Shown here: piece by piece, positions 1-9,218 of the stretch | How the letters are laid out: each line of letters begins with the position of its first letter | How positions within the stretch are numbered: position 1 is the first letter of the stretch | NCBI RefSeq assembly: GCF_003385495.1 | Contig: NZ_QNUH01000018.1 | Location: forward strand, 1-64,000 | Length of the DNA: 64,000 nt | DNA from: Chryseobacterium elymi | GTDB taxonomy: Bacteria > Bacteroidota > Bacteroidia > Flavobacteriales > Weeksellaceae | Direction: 5' to 3' | Notes under the pieces: model-generated | What the model was told of the DNA's origin: nothing | What the model saw: the letters and a program-made list of their open reading frames with translations, nothing else | Databases searched by the model: none | Position numbers and translations under genes: made by a program

Positions 1-460
1 AGCCCCAGGACATATTCATACCCCAGCCCCAGCCGCGATTCATCCCCCAAAAAGGGCCGAAACCACCATACCATCCCCAAGGAGAGCCCCAGGAATTATC
101 ATAGTAGTTGGTCTGAGACCCGGCAAATGTACCCCAATCTGAATCGGTCGCGTTCGTGTTCCAGTTACTATCACTCCATGTGCTATATCTGTTGTCCTGC
201 TCTCTGGAATTTGCCTGTGCATTCTGGATCACATTAGACTCTTGGTAATAATCATAATTTTCTCCTACCCTGTTACCGCCATCATTAATGATCACCCCTT
301 CTGGCAGCGTATCTTTATTGGGGTCATAGTATACCCCATCGGTCTCCGTGTATCCACCCATCTGGGCACCACAGGACACAAGCAGCAATCCACCTGATAT
401 TGCTAAGATCCCTTTGGATTTTAACATACCGAGCAAATTTTTATGTATATTTCTTTTCAT
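1..460 (-). CDS. Trp/Gly-rich lipoprotein, C-terminus beyond window edge
   Basis: The frame opens with ATG at 460 on the minus strand and stays open to base 1, so only the first 153 residues are visible. The start is basic (MKRNIHKN), followed by a hydrophobic stretch and a lipobox LLLVSC at about residues 26-31. This predicts SPII cleavage and lipid anchoring. The mature part is rich in Tyr, Asn and Asp, and from about residue 100 becomes very rich in Trp and Gly (SWGSPWGWYGGFGPFWG and similar). A second in-frame ATG 12 codons in would give a tighter signal peptide. I do not recognise a domain. It is divergent from proS with about 145 bp between them. Lipoprotein status is seen in the sequence; function is unknown. 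Confidence 0.75.
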   Translation of the reverse strand, partial: MKRNIHKNLLGMLKSKGILAISGGLLLVSCGAQMGGYTETDGVYYDPNKDTLPEGVIINDGGNRVGENYDYYQESNVIQNAQANSREQDNRYSTWSDSNWNTNATDSDWGTFAGSQTNYYDNSWGSPWGWYGGFGPFWGMNRGWGWGMNMSWG

Positions 461-605
461 GATAACGTAAAGATTTTTAATTTAAATTATATTTGCAATC
501 TGTACCAAAAATGTACCAAAACACTGGTAAAAAAATCTATCAAAAATAGATTTTTATTTTTAGATTACAATAATGTACAAAAGTTAAAAAAATTTTAAAA
601 AAATA

Positions 606-2081
606 ATGGCAAAATTAACCTCAAGAAGCGAAGATTACAGCAAATGGTATAATGAGTTGGTGGTAAAAGCTGACTTAGCTGAAAACTCTGGAGTGCGAGG
701 ATGCATGGTGATAAAACCATACGGCTATGCAATCTGGGAAAAAATGCGTGATGAAATGGATAAAAGATTCAAAGAAACAGGTCACGTTAATGCTTATTTT
801 CCGCTTTTCGTGCCCAAAAGTCTGTTTGAGGCAGAAGAAAAAAATGCAGAAGGTTTTGCTAAAGAATGTGCAGTAGTTACCCATTATAGATTGAAAACTG
901 ATCCGGACAATCCACACAAACTTATTGTAGATCCGGATGCTAAATTAGAAGAAGAACTTATCGTACGTCCTACTTCTGAAGCCATTATCTGGAATACATA
1001 CAAAAACTGGATCCAGTCTTACAGAGACCTTCCGATCCTGATCAACCAATGGGCCAACGTTGTCCGTTGGGAAATGAGAACCCGTCTGTTCTTAAGAACA
1101 GCAGAATTCCTGTGGCAGGAAGGGCATACGGCACATGCTACCAAAGATGAAGCTGTGGAAGAAGCTGAAAAGATGAATGATGTATATGCAGATTTTGCAG
1201 AAAAATTCATGGCAATGCCTGTTATTAAAGGATTAAAAACGCCGTCTGAAAGATTTGCAGGAGCTGACGAAACCTACTGTATCGAAGCATTGATGCAGGA
1301 CGGAAAAGCACTACAGGCAGGAACATCTCATTTCTTAGGCCAGAATTTTGCAAAAGCTTTTGATGTAAAATTCACCAATAAGGAAGGTAAGATTGAACAT
1401 GCATGGGCCACTTCTTGGGGAACTTCCACCCGTTTAATGGGAGCTTTGATTATGACCCATTCTGATGATTTTGGATTGGTACTTCCTCCTACCCTGGCTC
1501 CAATTCAGGTAGTTATTGTTCCTATCTTCAAAGGAGAAGAGCAATTGGCTCAAATCAGCGAAGTGGCACTTGATATCGTGGCTAAGTTAAAAATAAAGGG
1601 CATCTCTGTTAAATTTGATGATGATACGCATAACAAGCCGGGATGGAAGTTTGCTGAATATGAATTAAAAGGTGTTCCTGTACGAATAGCTTTAGGGCCT
1701 AAAGATTTGGAAAACAAATCTGTGGAAATTGCAAGAAGAGATAATCTCACTAAAGAAAGCCGTTCTATTGAAGGAATTGATACTTATATTCAGGAGTTAT
1801 TACAAACTATCCAGAAAGATCTTTATGAAAAAGCATTAAATTTCAGAAAAGACAACATTACAAGAGTTGACAGTTACGAAGATTTCAAAAAAGTTCTTGA
1901 AGAAAAGGGAGGCTTCATTTATGCGCACTGGGACGGAACTGCTGAAGAAGAGGAACAGATCAAGGATGAAACGAAGGCTACTATCAGATGTATTCCTTTA
2001 GATGATGACACTGAAGAAGGTATTTCTCTGATAAGCGGGAAACCGTCTAAGAGACGTGTATTATTCGCAAAAGCTTACTAA
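606..2081 (+). CDS. proS: Prolyl-tRNA synthetase
   Basis: Charges tRNA-Pro with proline in the cytoplasm. At 491 residues it matches the short, archaeal/eukaryote-like ProRS type that lacks the editing insertion of the E. coli enzyme (about 570 residues). Class II landmarks are visible: the motif 2 region around [12 protein letters not shown] (residues 120-131) and [14 protein letters not shown] (about 164-177), a motif 3 region with [13 protein letters not shown] (about 276-288), then an anticodon-binding domain starting near [11 protein letters not shown], and a C-terminal extension ending in AKAY. The ATG follows an A-rich stretch without a Shine-Dalgarno, as usual here. It is monocistronic by context, with a divergent lipoprotein upstream and a separately promoted OmpA-like gene downstream. 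Confidence 0.97.
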   Translation: MAKLTSRSEDYSKWYNELVVKADLAENSGVRGCMVIKPYGYAIWEKMRDEMDKRFKETGHVNAYFPLFVPKSLFEAEEKNAEGFAKECAVVTHYRLKTDPDNPHKLIVDPDAKLEEELIVRPTSEAIIWNTYKNWIQSYRDLPILINQWANVVRWEMRTRLFLRTAEFLWQEGHTAHATKDEAVEEAEKMNDVYADFAEKFMAMPVIKGLKTPSERFAGADETYCIEALMQDGKALQAGTSHFLGQNFAKAFDVKFTNKEGKIEHAWATSWGTSTRLMGALIMTHSDDFGLVLPPTLAPIQVVIVPIFKGEEQLAQISEVALDIVAKLKIKGISVKFDDDTHNKPGWKFAEYELKGVPVRIALGPKDLENKSVEIARRDNLTKESRSIEGIDTYIQELLQTIQKDLYEKALNFRKDNITRVDSYEDFKKVLEEKGGFIYAHWDGTAEEEEQIKDETKATIRCIPLDDDTEEGISLISGKPSKRRVLFAKAY

Positions 2082-2200
2082 TAATTTTTGCTGATTTCCA
2101 AAAAAAATGCTGGAAATTAAATAAATATTCAAAAAAAAGTGACTTTTGGACAGATTTTTGTTTAAATTTATGCAACATTAATCTAAAAAAATAATTTATT

Positions 2201-3505
2201 ATGTCTTTAAATGTCATTGATTTAATTAAAGGACAGTTAGGTCCCGCTTTAATTTCGCAAGCAGCTTCTCAGTTTGGAGAAAGTGAATCCGGTATTTCAA
2301 AAGCAATTGGAGGATTGCTTCCTGCAGTTGTAGGAGGATTAGCCAATAATTCTGATAACCCGGGAGTTTTGGATGCAATTACCAATGCCTCTTCAAGCGG
2401 AATTTTAGGAAATTTAATAGGTGGTGCGTCCAATAGCCCTATAATTTCCAACTTATTGACCTCTATTTTTGGAGACAAAATTGGCGGTATAGTGAATGCT
2501 ATTGCTACTTATGCAGGAATCAGCAATAATTCTTCCAGTTCACTGCTAAATTTAGTAACAGGAGCTACAGTAGGTACTATCGGAAAATATGCTGCTGATA
2601 ATAATTTAGGCAAATCAGGTATTTCAAACCTGTTAGGAGAACAAAAAGGAATTATTTCTTCACTTTTACCGGCAGGACTTTCCCTGGCATCTCTGAATAT
2701 GGGCGATTGGGCAAAAGGATATAAATTTGATAATGATAATGATGCTATCAGACCTACAACCAGTGAAGAGCCTAAAATAGAAGTTACAAGAAGTACTACA
2801 TCTGAAGGAACCAATCCTGACAGAAATAATAATGAAGGCGGAGGTTCAATCTGGAAATGGTTGCTTCCGCTTTTACTTTTAATTGCTGCAGCTTATTTTA
2901 TTTGGAAGCAGTGTGAGAAGAAAGAAACAACCACAACTACCACAGTAGCAGATTCTACAGGATCAACCACTGATACTGCGGCTACCATTGCTTCTGGTGA
3001 TACTTCTGCAACAACGGCAACAACAACCAGAACAGATGAAAACATTGATCTTAATGGTGTAATGCTGAAAGGTTACAAAGGAGGTATGGAAGATCAGATG
3101 ATCACTTTCCTTAAGTCGGGTGATTATAAAAATGCAGCTGATGATGCAGCATTGAAAGATAAGTGGTATGATTTTGACCATGTAAACTTCAAAATGGGAA
3201 GTTCTACTGAATTGGAAGCAGGTTCTCAAGGACAGCTTGATAATTTAGTAGCGATTTTGAAAGCATTCCCGGATGCAAAAATCAAAATCGGAGGATATAC
3301 TGATAAAACAGGAAATGAAGCTTCCAACGTAAAATTATCTCAATCCAGAGCTGATTTCATCAAAAATGCTTTAGGAAAAGCAGGAGTTGGTGCTCAGGTT
3401 TTAGGAGCTGAAGGTTACGGAAGTAAATTTGCCACAGTAGATGCTACAGCTTCTGATGCAGAAAGAGCTGCAGACAGAAAAATGTCTGTAAGATTTGCAA
3501 AATAG
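2201..3505 (+). CDS. DUF937 / OmpA-domain envelope protein
   Basis: A 434-residue protein in three parts. Residues 1 to about 160 are rich in Gly, Ala, Ser and Asn and resemble DUF937 (start SLNVIDLIKGQLGPALISQAA, then IGGLLPAVVGGLANN). A single hydrophobic helix near residues 218-235 (WLLPLLLLIAAAYFIW) is followed by a Thr/Ser-rich linker of about 50 residues. The C-terminal 120 residues form an OmpA-type peptidoglycan-binding domain, with IKIGGYTDKTGNEASNVKLS and the Arg of SQSRADFIKNAL. The likely role is linking envelope to cell wall; the helix suggests inner-membrane anchoring with a periplasmic OmpA domain. A strong terminator follows at once. Domain assignment is from motif memory. Confidence 0.85.
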   Translation: MSLNVIDLIKGQLGPALISQAASQFGESESGISKAIGGLLPAVVGGLANNSDNPGVLDAITNASSSGILGNLIGGASNSPIISNLLTSIFGDKIGGIVNAIATYAGISNNSSSSLLNLVTGATVGTIGKYAADNNLGKSGISNLLGEQKGIISSLLPAGLSLASLNMGDWAKGYKFDNDNDAIRPTTSEEPKIEVTRSTTSEGTNPDRNNNEGGGSIWKWLLPLLLLIAAAYFIWKQCEKKETTTTTTVADSTGSTTDTAATIASGDTSATTATTTRTDENIDLNGVMLKGYKGGMEDQMITFLKSGDYKNAADDAALKDKWYDFDHVNFKMGSSTELEAGSQGQLDNLVAILKAFPDAKIKIGGYTDKTGNEASNVKLSQSRADFIKNALGKAGVGAQVLGAEGYGSKFATVDATASDAERAADRKMSVRFAK

Positions 3506-3527
3506 ATTTTTAGAATCTTTAAAATAG

Positions 3528-3557
3528 AATCCCGAAAATTAGTTTTCGGGATTTTTC
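3528..3557 (+). terminator. Rho-independent terminator after OmpA-like gene
   Basis: An 11-bp perfect stem AATCCCGAAAA / TTTTCGGGATT with loop TTAG, followed by TTTC. It starts 23 bp after the stop codon. Confidence 0.85.
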
Positions 3558-3567
3558 TATTCCCTTA

Positions 3568-3599
3568 CTTTTGTATTTATATTTATTTAATTAAATTTG
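3568..3599 (+). promoter_or_regulatory. Bacteroidetes-type promoter of mntH
   Basis: A near-ideal match to the flavobacterial promoter: a -33 element TTTTG ending at 3573, an 18-bp spacer, and a -7 box TAAATTTG at 3592-3599. The mntH ATG is 20 bp downstream. I see no obvious MntR- or Fur-like palindrome overlapping it. Confidence 0.7.
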
Positions 3600-3618
3600 T
3601 TAGTCATTTCTAACATTT

Positions 3619-4950
3619 ATGAATTTCAAATTAAATAGCGCTTGGCGTAAAGATAAAACATCGCATTCCCTCTCTGAGGTCTATTCCTCTATAAAAGTTC
3701 CACGTAATGCTCCGTTTTGGAGAAAGTATCTGGCGTTTGCCGGTCCAGGGCTAATGATTGCCGTTGGATATATGGACCCGGGAAACTGGGCTACTGATAT
3801 TGCCGGAGGTGCTCAGTTCGGGTATACCCTGCTTTCTGTGATTCTTATTTCAAATATTTTCGCAATGGTTTTACAGCATTTATCTATAAAATTAGGGGTT
3901 GTTGCCGAAAGGGATCTCGCTCAGGCCTGTCGTGATCACTTCAATCCCACAACTAATTTTATTCTGTGGGTGTTTTGTGAAATCGCTATCGCCGCCTGTG
4001 ATCTCGCCGAAGTAATTGGTTCTGCCATCGCATTAAATCTCCTGTTTCATATTCCTCTTACCTGGGGAATCGTGATCACTACGGTGGATGTTTTGATCAT
4101 TCTTCTACTTCAGGCTAAAGGTTTCCGGTGGATAGAAAGTATTGTGGGCGGACTCATTTTTATCATTCTCGCCTGCTTCATTTATGAAATTGTAATTTCA
4201 CAACCGGCTTTCAATGAGATCCTTGGGGGACTGATTCCTCAAAAGGAAATTATTCAGAATCCGGCTATGCTCTATATCGCTATAGGGATTCTGGGAGCGA
4301 CCGTCATGCCCCATAATTTATACCTGCATAGCAGTATCGTTCAGACAAGAGACTATCCGAGAGACAGGGAAGGAAAAAAAGAGGCTATAAAATTTGCTAC
4401 ACTGGACAGTACCGTTTCATTGATGCTGGCTTTTTTTATCAATGCTGCCATACTTATTCTGGCTGCTGCAACCTTCCATACTACAGGAAATAAGAATGTG
4501 GCTGACATTCATGATGCATACAAAATGCTAACTCCCATCTTAGGGGCTTCTATGGCAAGTATTGCCTTTGCCATTGCTTTACTGGCTTCAGGGCAGAACT
4601 CCACCTTAACCGGAACTCTTGCAGGGCAGATTGTTATGGAAGGATTCTTAAATATCCGGTTAAAACCATGGCTAAGAAGACTGATCACAAGACTTATTGC
4701 TGTTATTCCGGCTTTAATTGTAGCAATTATTTATGGTGAACAGGGAACAACAGATTTATTGGTTTTAAGTCAGGTAATTTTATCTATGCAGCTGAGTTTT
4801 GCGGTAGTTCCCCTGGTTATGTTTACCAATGACAAAATCAAAATGGGAGAATTTGTGAATAAGCCTTTTTTAAAAATATCTGTTTGGCTTATTTCTATTA
4901 TCATTATCATTCTCAATCTGTATTTGCTGTACCAAACGTTTACCGGATAG
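3619..4950 (+). CDS. mntH: Nramp-family Mn2+/Fe2+ transporter
   Basis: Proton-coupled divalent metal importer of the inner membrane. At 443 residues with about 11 hydrophobic helices it is normal for bacterial MntH. The TM1 metal-binding signature DPGNWATDIAGGA is at about residues 53-65, and the TM6 signature with the metal-ligating Met/His reads VMPHNLYLHSSIV at about 229-241. The N-terminal cytoplasmic tail (about 35 residues) is longer than in E. coli. It is expressed from its own promoter just upstream. Manganese or iron is expected as substrate from family knowledge; the sequence alone does not settle which is preferred. Confidence 0.95.
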   Translation: MNFKLNSAWRKDKTSHSLSEVYSSIKVPRNAPFWRKYLAFAGPGLMIAVGYMDPGNWATDIAGGAQFGYTLLSVILISNIFAMVLQHLSIKLGVVAERDLAQACRDHFNPTTNFILWVFCEIAIAACDLAEVIGSAIALNLLFHIPLTWGIVITTVDVLIILLLQAKGFRWIESIVGGLIFIILACFIYEIVISQPAFNEILGGLIPQKEIIQNPAMLYIAIGILGATVMPHNLYLHSSIVQTRDYPRDREGKKEAIKFATLDSTVSLMLAFFINAAILILAAATFHTTGNKNVADIHDAYKMLTPILGASMASIAFAIALLASGQNSTLTGTLAGQIVMEGFLNIRLKPWLRRLITRLIAVIPALIVAIIYGEQGTTDLLVLSQVILSMQLSFAVVPLVMFTNDKIKMGEFVNKPFLKISVWLISIIIIILNLYLLYQTFTG

Positions 4951-5075
4951 AAAAGTGAAACATGGAAAGCGAAACGTGAATCGTTAATGGTGAATTGTGA
5001 ATTCTTACCATACCGGTAATTGACCATTAACTTGCGTAGCAAAATTGACCATTCACAAACAATCAGCTTCTCCAT
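4951..5075. repeat. Palindromic intergenic element with TTGACCATT words
   Basis: Between mntH and grpE, GTTAATGGTGAAT (4983-4995) is inverted against ATTGACCATTAAC (5019-5031, 12 of 13 positions). The same word recurs as ATTGACCATTCAC at 5044-5056. A second copy of the word pair, with the shared middle part AGCAAAATT, lies at 12182-12216 in another intergenic gap. Confidence 0.6.
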
Positions 5076-5148
5076 TTTCTGCCTTAATGTCCATTTTTTA
5101 TATTTGGCAGGTTCTTTGTCAATCAACTCTTTAAATAAATATTGAATT

Positions 5149-5685
5149 ATGGAAAATCAGGATATTAACGAAGAAAGCATCAATAATCAGGAAGTAAACA
5201 ACATTCAGGACGAAGCGGTATCTGGAGACAATGTGACAGCAGCTCCTTCTGCAGAGGAACTTTTGGCAGAAGAAAAAGACCGTTATATCAGATTGTACGC
5301 TGAATTCGAAAATTATAAAAAAAGAACAACTAAAGAGAAGATGGAATTCTTCCAATATGCCAATCAGGATATGATGGTTTCTATGCTGGGTGTTTTGGAT
5401 GACTTCGAAAGAGCTTTAAAAGAAATTGCTAAAAACGGAAATCCATCTGATCTTCAGGGTGTAGAGCTGATCTATCAGAAGTTTAAAAACAAACTTACTG
5501 AAAAAGGCCTGAAAGCTATGGAAGTAAATGCAGGTGATACGTTCAATGTTGACTTCCATGAAGCCATTACCCAGATTCCTGCTCCATCTGAAGAGCTGAA
5601 AGGCAAAATCGTAGATGTTATTGAAACAGGATATACTTTAAGTGATAAAGTAATCCGTTTTGCAAAAGTAGTAACAGGAAACTAA
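5149..5685 (+). CDS. grpE: Nucleotide exchange factor GrpE
   Basis: Releases ADP from DnaK during the chaperone cycle in the cytoplasm. At 178 residues it is normal for the family. An acidic, Asn/Gln-rich N-terminal tail (about residues 1-35) leads into the long dimerising coiled coil containing YAEFENYKKRTTKEKMEF (about 51-68). The beta domain near the C-terminus contains FNVDFHEAITQIPAP and ends DKVIRFAKVVTGN. It lies directly upstream of dnaJ (106-bp gap with a palindromic element); dnaK is not in this window. Confidence 0.96.
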   Translation: MENQDINEESINNQEVNNIQDEAVSGDNVTAAPSAEELLAEEKDRYIRLYAEFENYKKRTTKEKMEFFQYANQDMMVSMLGVLDDFERALKEIAKNGNPSDLQGVELIYQKFKNKLTEKGLKAMEVNAGDTFNVDFHEAITQIPAPSEELKGKIVDVIETGYTLSDKVIRFAKVVTGN

Positions 5686-5697
5686 TATTAAAATAAA

Positions 5698-5790
5698 TGA
5701 TAAATGGTGATAGATAATTGATTGGCAGCAGGCTTTAGGTCATATGCAATAGGCATCAGTTATCATTTATCAGTAATCAATTATAATCAA
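5698..5790. repeat. Hairpin-forming intergenic element between grpE and dnaJ
   Basis: ATAATTGATT (5714-5723) is perfectly inverted by AATCAATTAT (5775-5784), and GATAAATG (5699-5706) is inverted by CATTTATC further in. The arms bracket about 50 bp of low-repeat sequence. It separates two genes that are probably cotranscribed, so the RNA may fold between them. Confidence 0.55.
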
Positions 5791-5791
5791 C

Positions 5792-6910
5792 ATGTCAAAA
5801 AGAGATTATTACGAAGTTCTTGAGATCAGTAAATCTGCATCAGCTGACGAGATAAAGAAAGCATACCGAAAAATGGCCATCAAATATCACCCGGATAAAA
5901 ATCCAGGAGATAAAGAGGCTGAGGATAAATTTAAGGAAGCTGCAGAGGCCTATGAAGTACTGAGCGATGAGCAGAAGCGTGCCAGATATGACCAGTTCGG
6001 CCATGCCGGAGTGGGTGGTAATGGCGGTTTCGGAGGCGGAGGCTTCGGAGGAGGTATGAATATGGAGGATATTTTCAGCCAGTTTGGAGATATTTTCGGT
6101 GGAGGCTTCGGAGGCTTTGGTGGAAATGGCGGAGGACGCCAGCAGGTGAAGGGATCTAATTTAAGAATCAGAATCAAGCTGAGCCTTGAAGAAATGGTGA
6201 ACGGAACACAAAAAACCATCAAAGTAAAAAAAATGAAGATGGCGGAAGGTGCTACTTCAAAAGTATGTCCGACCTGTAACGGTTCCGGTGTGCAGCTCAA
6301 GGTAATGAACACAATGTTCGGGCAAATGCAGACGCAGACTACCTGTAGTACGTGTCAGGGAATCGGGAAAGTAGCAGATAAAATCCCTGCTGGAGCTAAT
6401 GCACAAGGACTGATTAAGGATGAGGAAGAAATTTCCATCAATATTCCGGCAGGTGCAAGAGACGGTATTCAGCTTAATGTAAGAGGAAAAGGAAATGACG
6501 CGCCTTTCGGTGGAATTCCCGGAGACCTGTTGGTGATTATTGAAGAGGAAGTAGATAAAACAATTAAGAGAGAGGGAGATAATCTTCACCAGGAACTATA
6601 TGTTTCATTTGCAGAGGCAGCTTTAGGAACTAAAAAAGAGGTGCCTACGGTAGGCGGTAAAGTGAAAATTACCGTTGATCCGGGTACTCAATCCGGAAAG
6701 ATCCTCAGATTAGCAGGAAAAGGCCTTCCAAGCATCGACAGCTATGGAAAAGGTGATATGTTCATCCACATTAACGTATGGACGCCACAAAAACTGACAA
6801 AGGACCAGAAAGATTTCTTTGAAAAGCAGATGTCAAGCGGAGAAATGGTTGCAGAACCTTCCGGCAAGGAAAAAACTTTTTTTGATAAAGTGAAAGATTT
6901 ATTCAATTAA
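5792..6910 (+). CDS. dnaJ: Chaperone DnaJ with a half-size zinc-finger region
   Basis: Co-chaperone that delivers substrates to DnaK and stimulates its ATPase. The J domain (1-70) carries HPD in [11 protein letters not shown], then comes a Gly/Phe-rich linker (about 72-118), a cysteine region, and two C-terminal beta domains. Only two CxxCxGxG motifs are present, CPTCNGSG (from residue 159) and CSTCQGIG (from residue 185). E. coli DnaJ has four. The positions of repeats 1 and 4, which build zinc centre I, hold [12 protein letters not shown] and [11 protein letters not shown] instead. The retained pair corresponds to repeats 2 and 3, zinc centre II. Length 372 is otherwise normal, so this is a domain variant and not a broken gene. 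Confidence 0.95.
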   Translation: MSKRDYYEVLEISKSASADEIKKAYRKMAIKYHPDKNPGDKEAEDKFKEAAEAYEVLSDEQKRARYDQFGHAGVGGNGGFGGGGFGGGMNMEDIFSQFGDIFGGGFGGFGGNGGGRQQVKGSNLRIRIKLSLEEMVNGTQKTIKVKKMKMAEGATSKVCPTCNGSGVQLKVMNTMFGQMQTQTTCSTCQGIGKVADKIPAGANAQGLIKDEEEISINIPAGARDGIQLNVRGKGNDAPFGGIPGDLLVIIEEEVDKTIKREGDNLHQELYVSFAEAALGTKKEVPTVGGKVKITVDPGTQSGKILRLAGKGLPSIDSYGKGDMFIHINVWTPQKLTKDQKDFFEKQMSSGEMVAEPSGKEKTFFDKVKDLFN

Positions 6911-6945
6911 TATAGAGAGGTCTTATAACCTTTTTTATTTAAATA

Positions 6946-6984
6946 CAAAAAAACTCAGCAGTAATGTACTGCTGAGTTTTTTGT
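6946..6984. terminator. Bidirectional terminator between dnaJ and the DUF808 gene
   Basis: Perfect 14-bp stem AAAACTCAGCAGTA (6950-6963) / TACTGCTGAGTTTT (6967-6980), loop ATG, with T-runs on both strands. It serves two convergent genes. Confidence 0.85.
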
Positions 6985-7004
6985 TGCTATATATTTGTAA
7001 TCAA

Positions 7005-7904
7005 TTATTTCTTAACTGTCAGTGAATAGATCTTCTTCCCTGCCGTAAAAATAGCCACAGCTCCTAGTCCCCCTATAAGACCCAGAATGATTTCTTTTAA
7101 AATGGTCAGAAAATCATTAGAAGACCAGGAAGGTAAAACATGATGAAGGAATTCTATTCGGTGTGCAAAAATACCACCGGCTACCATAATTAAGGCAATG
7201 GTACCGATAACTCCCAAAGATTTAATAACAACCGGTAAAGCTTTCACTAAAAAGTGCCCAAGCTTTCCGAAGAATCCTTTATCATTACTTTTTTTGATTA
7301 ACTTAAATCCTGCATCATCCATTCTTACGATCAAAGCAACAATTCCGTAAACGCCTACAGTTGCAATAAATGCTACCAAACTCGTTACCAAAATCTGTGT
7401 AATAAATGGGTGACTTTCTTCCAAAACTGTTCCCAAAGCAATAATAACAATCTCAATTGATAAAATAAAATCTGTAGTAATTGCCGATTTTATTTTTGTT
7501 TTTTCTATCTCTTCGTCACTTTTTTCATCTTCAACAATTTCCTCCACTACTTCATGACCTTCCTTTTCACGATGAAAAAGAAACTCTATAATTTTTTCAA
7601 CACCTTCAAAAGCCAAATATAATGCTCCCAGAATCAATACGTAATTAATTGCCGGAGCATACAGCCAATTGAGTAAGAATACAACAGGCAGAATGATCAA
7701 TTTGTTGATGAATGAGCCTTTTGTAATTGCCCACAAAACCGGAATTTCCCGTGAAGAAAGGAAACCTGTAGCTTTCTCTGCATTCACAGCCAGATCATCT
7801 CCAAGGATACCTGCTGTTTTCTGTGTAGCTATTTTACTTGTAACCGCCACATCATCCATCAGCGCAGCAATATCATCTAAAATTGCAAAAAAACCAGATG
7901 CCAT
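7005..7904 (-). CDS. DUF808 (YedI-like) inner-membrane protein
   Basis: 299 residues with the family's characteristic start MASGFFAILDDIAALMDD and the following conserved block KTAGILGDDLAVNAEKATGF (about 26-45). Several hydrophobic helices follow (around 60-100, 145-195, 215-250, 270-290), with a charged Glu/Lys cytoplasmic segment at about 118-140. The family (E. coli YedI) has no established function. It is transcribed alone toward dnaJ; about 240 bp of AT-rich sequence with no recognisable gene separates it from the next gene. Confidence 0.88.
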   Translation of the reverse strand: MASGFFAILDDIAALMDDVAVTSKIATQKTAGILGDDLAVNAEKATGFLSSREIPVLWAITKGSFINKLIILPVVFLLNWLYAPAINYVLILGALYLAFEGVEKIIEFLFHREKEGHEVVEEIVEDEKSDEEIEKTKIKSAITTDFILSIEIVIIALGTVLEESHPFITQILVTSLVAFIATVGVYGIVALIVRMDDAGFKLIKKSNDKGFFGKLGHFLVKALPVVIKSLGVIGTIALIMVAGGIFAHRIEFLHHVLPSWSSNDFLTILKEIILGLIGGLGAVAIFTAGKKIYSLTVKK

Positions 7905-8146
7905 ATTATTTTAATGTTTTTTTAATATATGTTAAGTCGAGCAAAAATAATTATTATAATCTGTTTTTATTTGTTTCTGGATATTAATTTTAAATATTTC
8001 TGATGATGATGTATTTATCTGAACAAAACTCTGCTTACTTTTACCCTGTTTAAAAAATAAAATACCATGCACTGTAATCATTATATTAAGAATACTGGCA
8101 GAAAATGAAAACAGGAGAGAAACAATAAACAGATCTGGATTAAAAA

Positions 8147-9121
8147 ATGAAACGATATTTTATATTTTTACTGCTTTCAGCACTCTGCTTATATTCTCAG
8201 GAAATAAAGAATAAAGAAGAGTTCAGGAAATGTAAAAAACAATATTCTAAAAAGACCTGCCTTTCGGATGAAGATCAGGACGGTATTATCTTTTATCTGG
8301 ACAAATTTCCGAAAGAAAGTGGTTTCTCAGAAATTAAATTCTGCCCGTGGCCAGATCAGGATGCTGACGGTGTTATTGATAAGGAAGATGGATGTGTCAA
8401 CGAAAAAGGTGATGCTGAAAACAACGGTTGTCCATGGCCGGATACTGATGGCGATGGTATCCCGGATAAAGACGATGCCTGTCCTGTGGCTCCCGGTGTT
8501 CCTGAGGGTAATGGTTGCGCTTCGGATCATTGTAAAGAGTTTTTTGAAAAGGAGGATAATATTTTAAAAGAATTTAAACAAAAACATACCCTGGAAAAAG
8601 AAAAGTTTGAAGCGTTGAGAATGGTCATATTCAACAATATTCCAAAAGAATTATTCCCCAAAAACAATATATCGGTAAGTATACATACCAGTACTTTTAT
8701 CAATGATAACATAAGCAACTGTGCTTCGATGTCTGCTTTAGGATTCAGTAAAAGTTTATTTCTCGACCAGCTTTTCTGGACAAAAGAAACGTTTGATTAT
8801 GTTGCCAAAAAACTAAAAAAAAATCTTTTTCCCACTTATGACTTTGGAAGAATGCCAATTAATAATGTTCTCTTAAATGATTACAAACAGGAAGGCTATT
8901 ATAATTTTATAGAAAAATTTCCGCAAGCTTCTGAACCAACAAGAAATGTAATGGTATATTATTATCGCGGGAATAAGCAGAAAGCTGAATTCCACCCCTA
9001 TAATACTAGATTTAAACTAGATTTTGGTCTTTATGCCAATAAGGATATCGTAATTATTGAAATAAGAAATATTCCCCGAGGTCATTATTTTTATACATTC
9101 TCATATATTGGCAACCAATGA
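8147..9121 (+). CDS. Secreted protein with thrombospondin type-3-like calcium repeats
   Basis: 324 residues with a short signal peptide (KRYFIFLLLSALCLYSQ). Residues 40 to about 125 hold three Asp-rich calcium-binding loops of the thrombospondin type-3/OmpA-linker kind: DEDQDGI, DQDADGVIDKEDGC and DTDGDGIPDKDDACP, with paired Cys residues. In many Bacteroidetes such repeats sit before an OmpA domain. Here the C-terminal 200 residues do not look like OmpA and I do not recognise them. The likely location is periplasm or outer membrane. It sits between a convergent gene and a hydrolase in the same direction. Function unknown. Confidence 0.8.
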   Translation: MKRYFIFLLLSALCLYSQEIKNKEEFRKCKKQYSKKTCLSDEDQDGIIFYLDKFPKESGFSEIKFCPWPDQDADGVIDKEDGCVNEKGDAENNGCPWPDTDGDGIPDKDDACPVAPGVPEGNGCASDHCKEFFEKEDNILKEFKQKHTLEKEKFEALRMVIFNNIPKELFPKNNISVSIHTSTFINDNISNCASMSALGFSKSLFLDQLFWTKETFDYVAKKLKKNLFPTYDFGRMPINNVLLNDYKQEGYYNFIEKFPQASEPTRNVMVYYYRGNKQKAEFHPYNTRFKLDFGLYANKDIVIIEIRNIPRGHYFYTFSYIGNQ

Positions 9122-9218
9122 AAACTAACTAAAAAGGAGGCACAAAATCATTAACCAAAATCATAAAAATCACGTTTTTATCTTCGGTTTTCATCTACAT
9201 TTTGCCTAATTTTATCTT

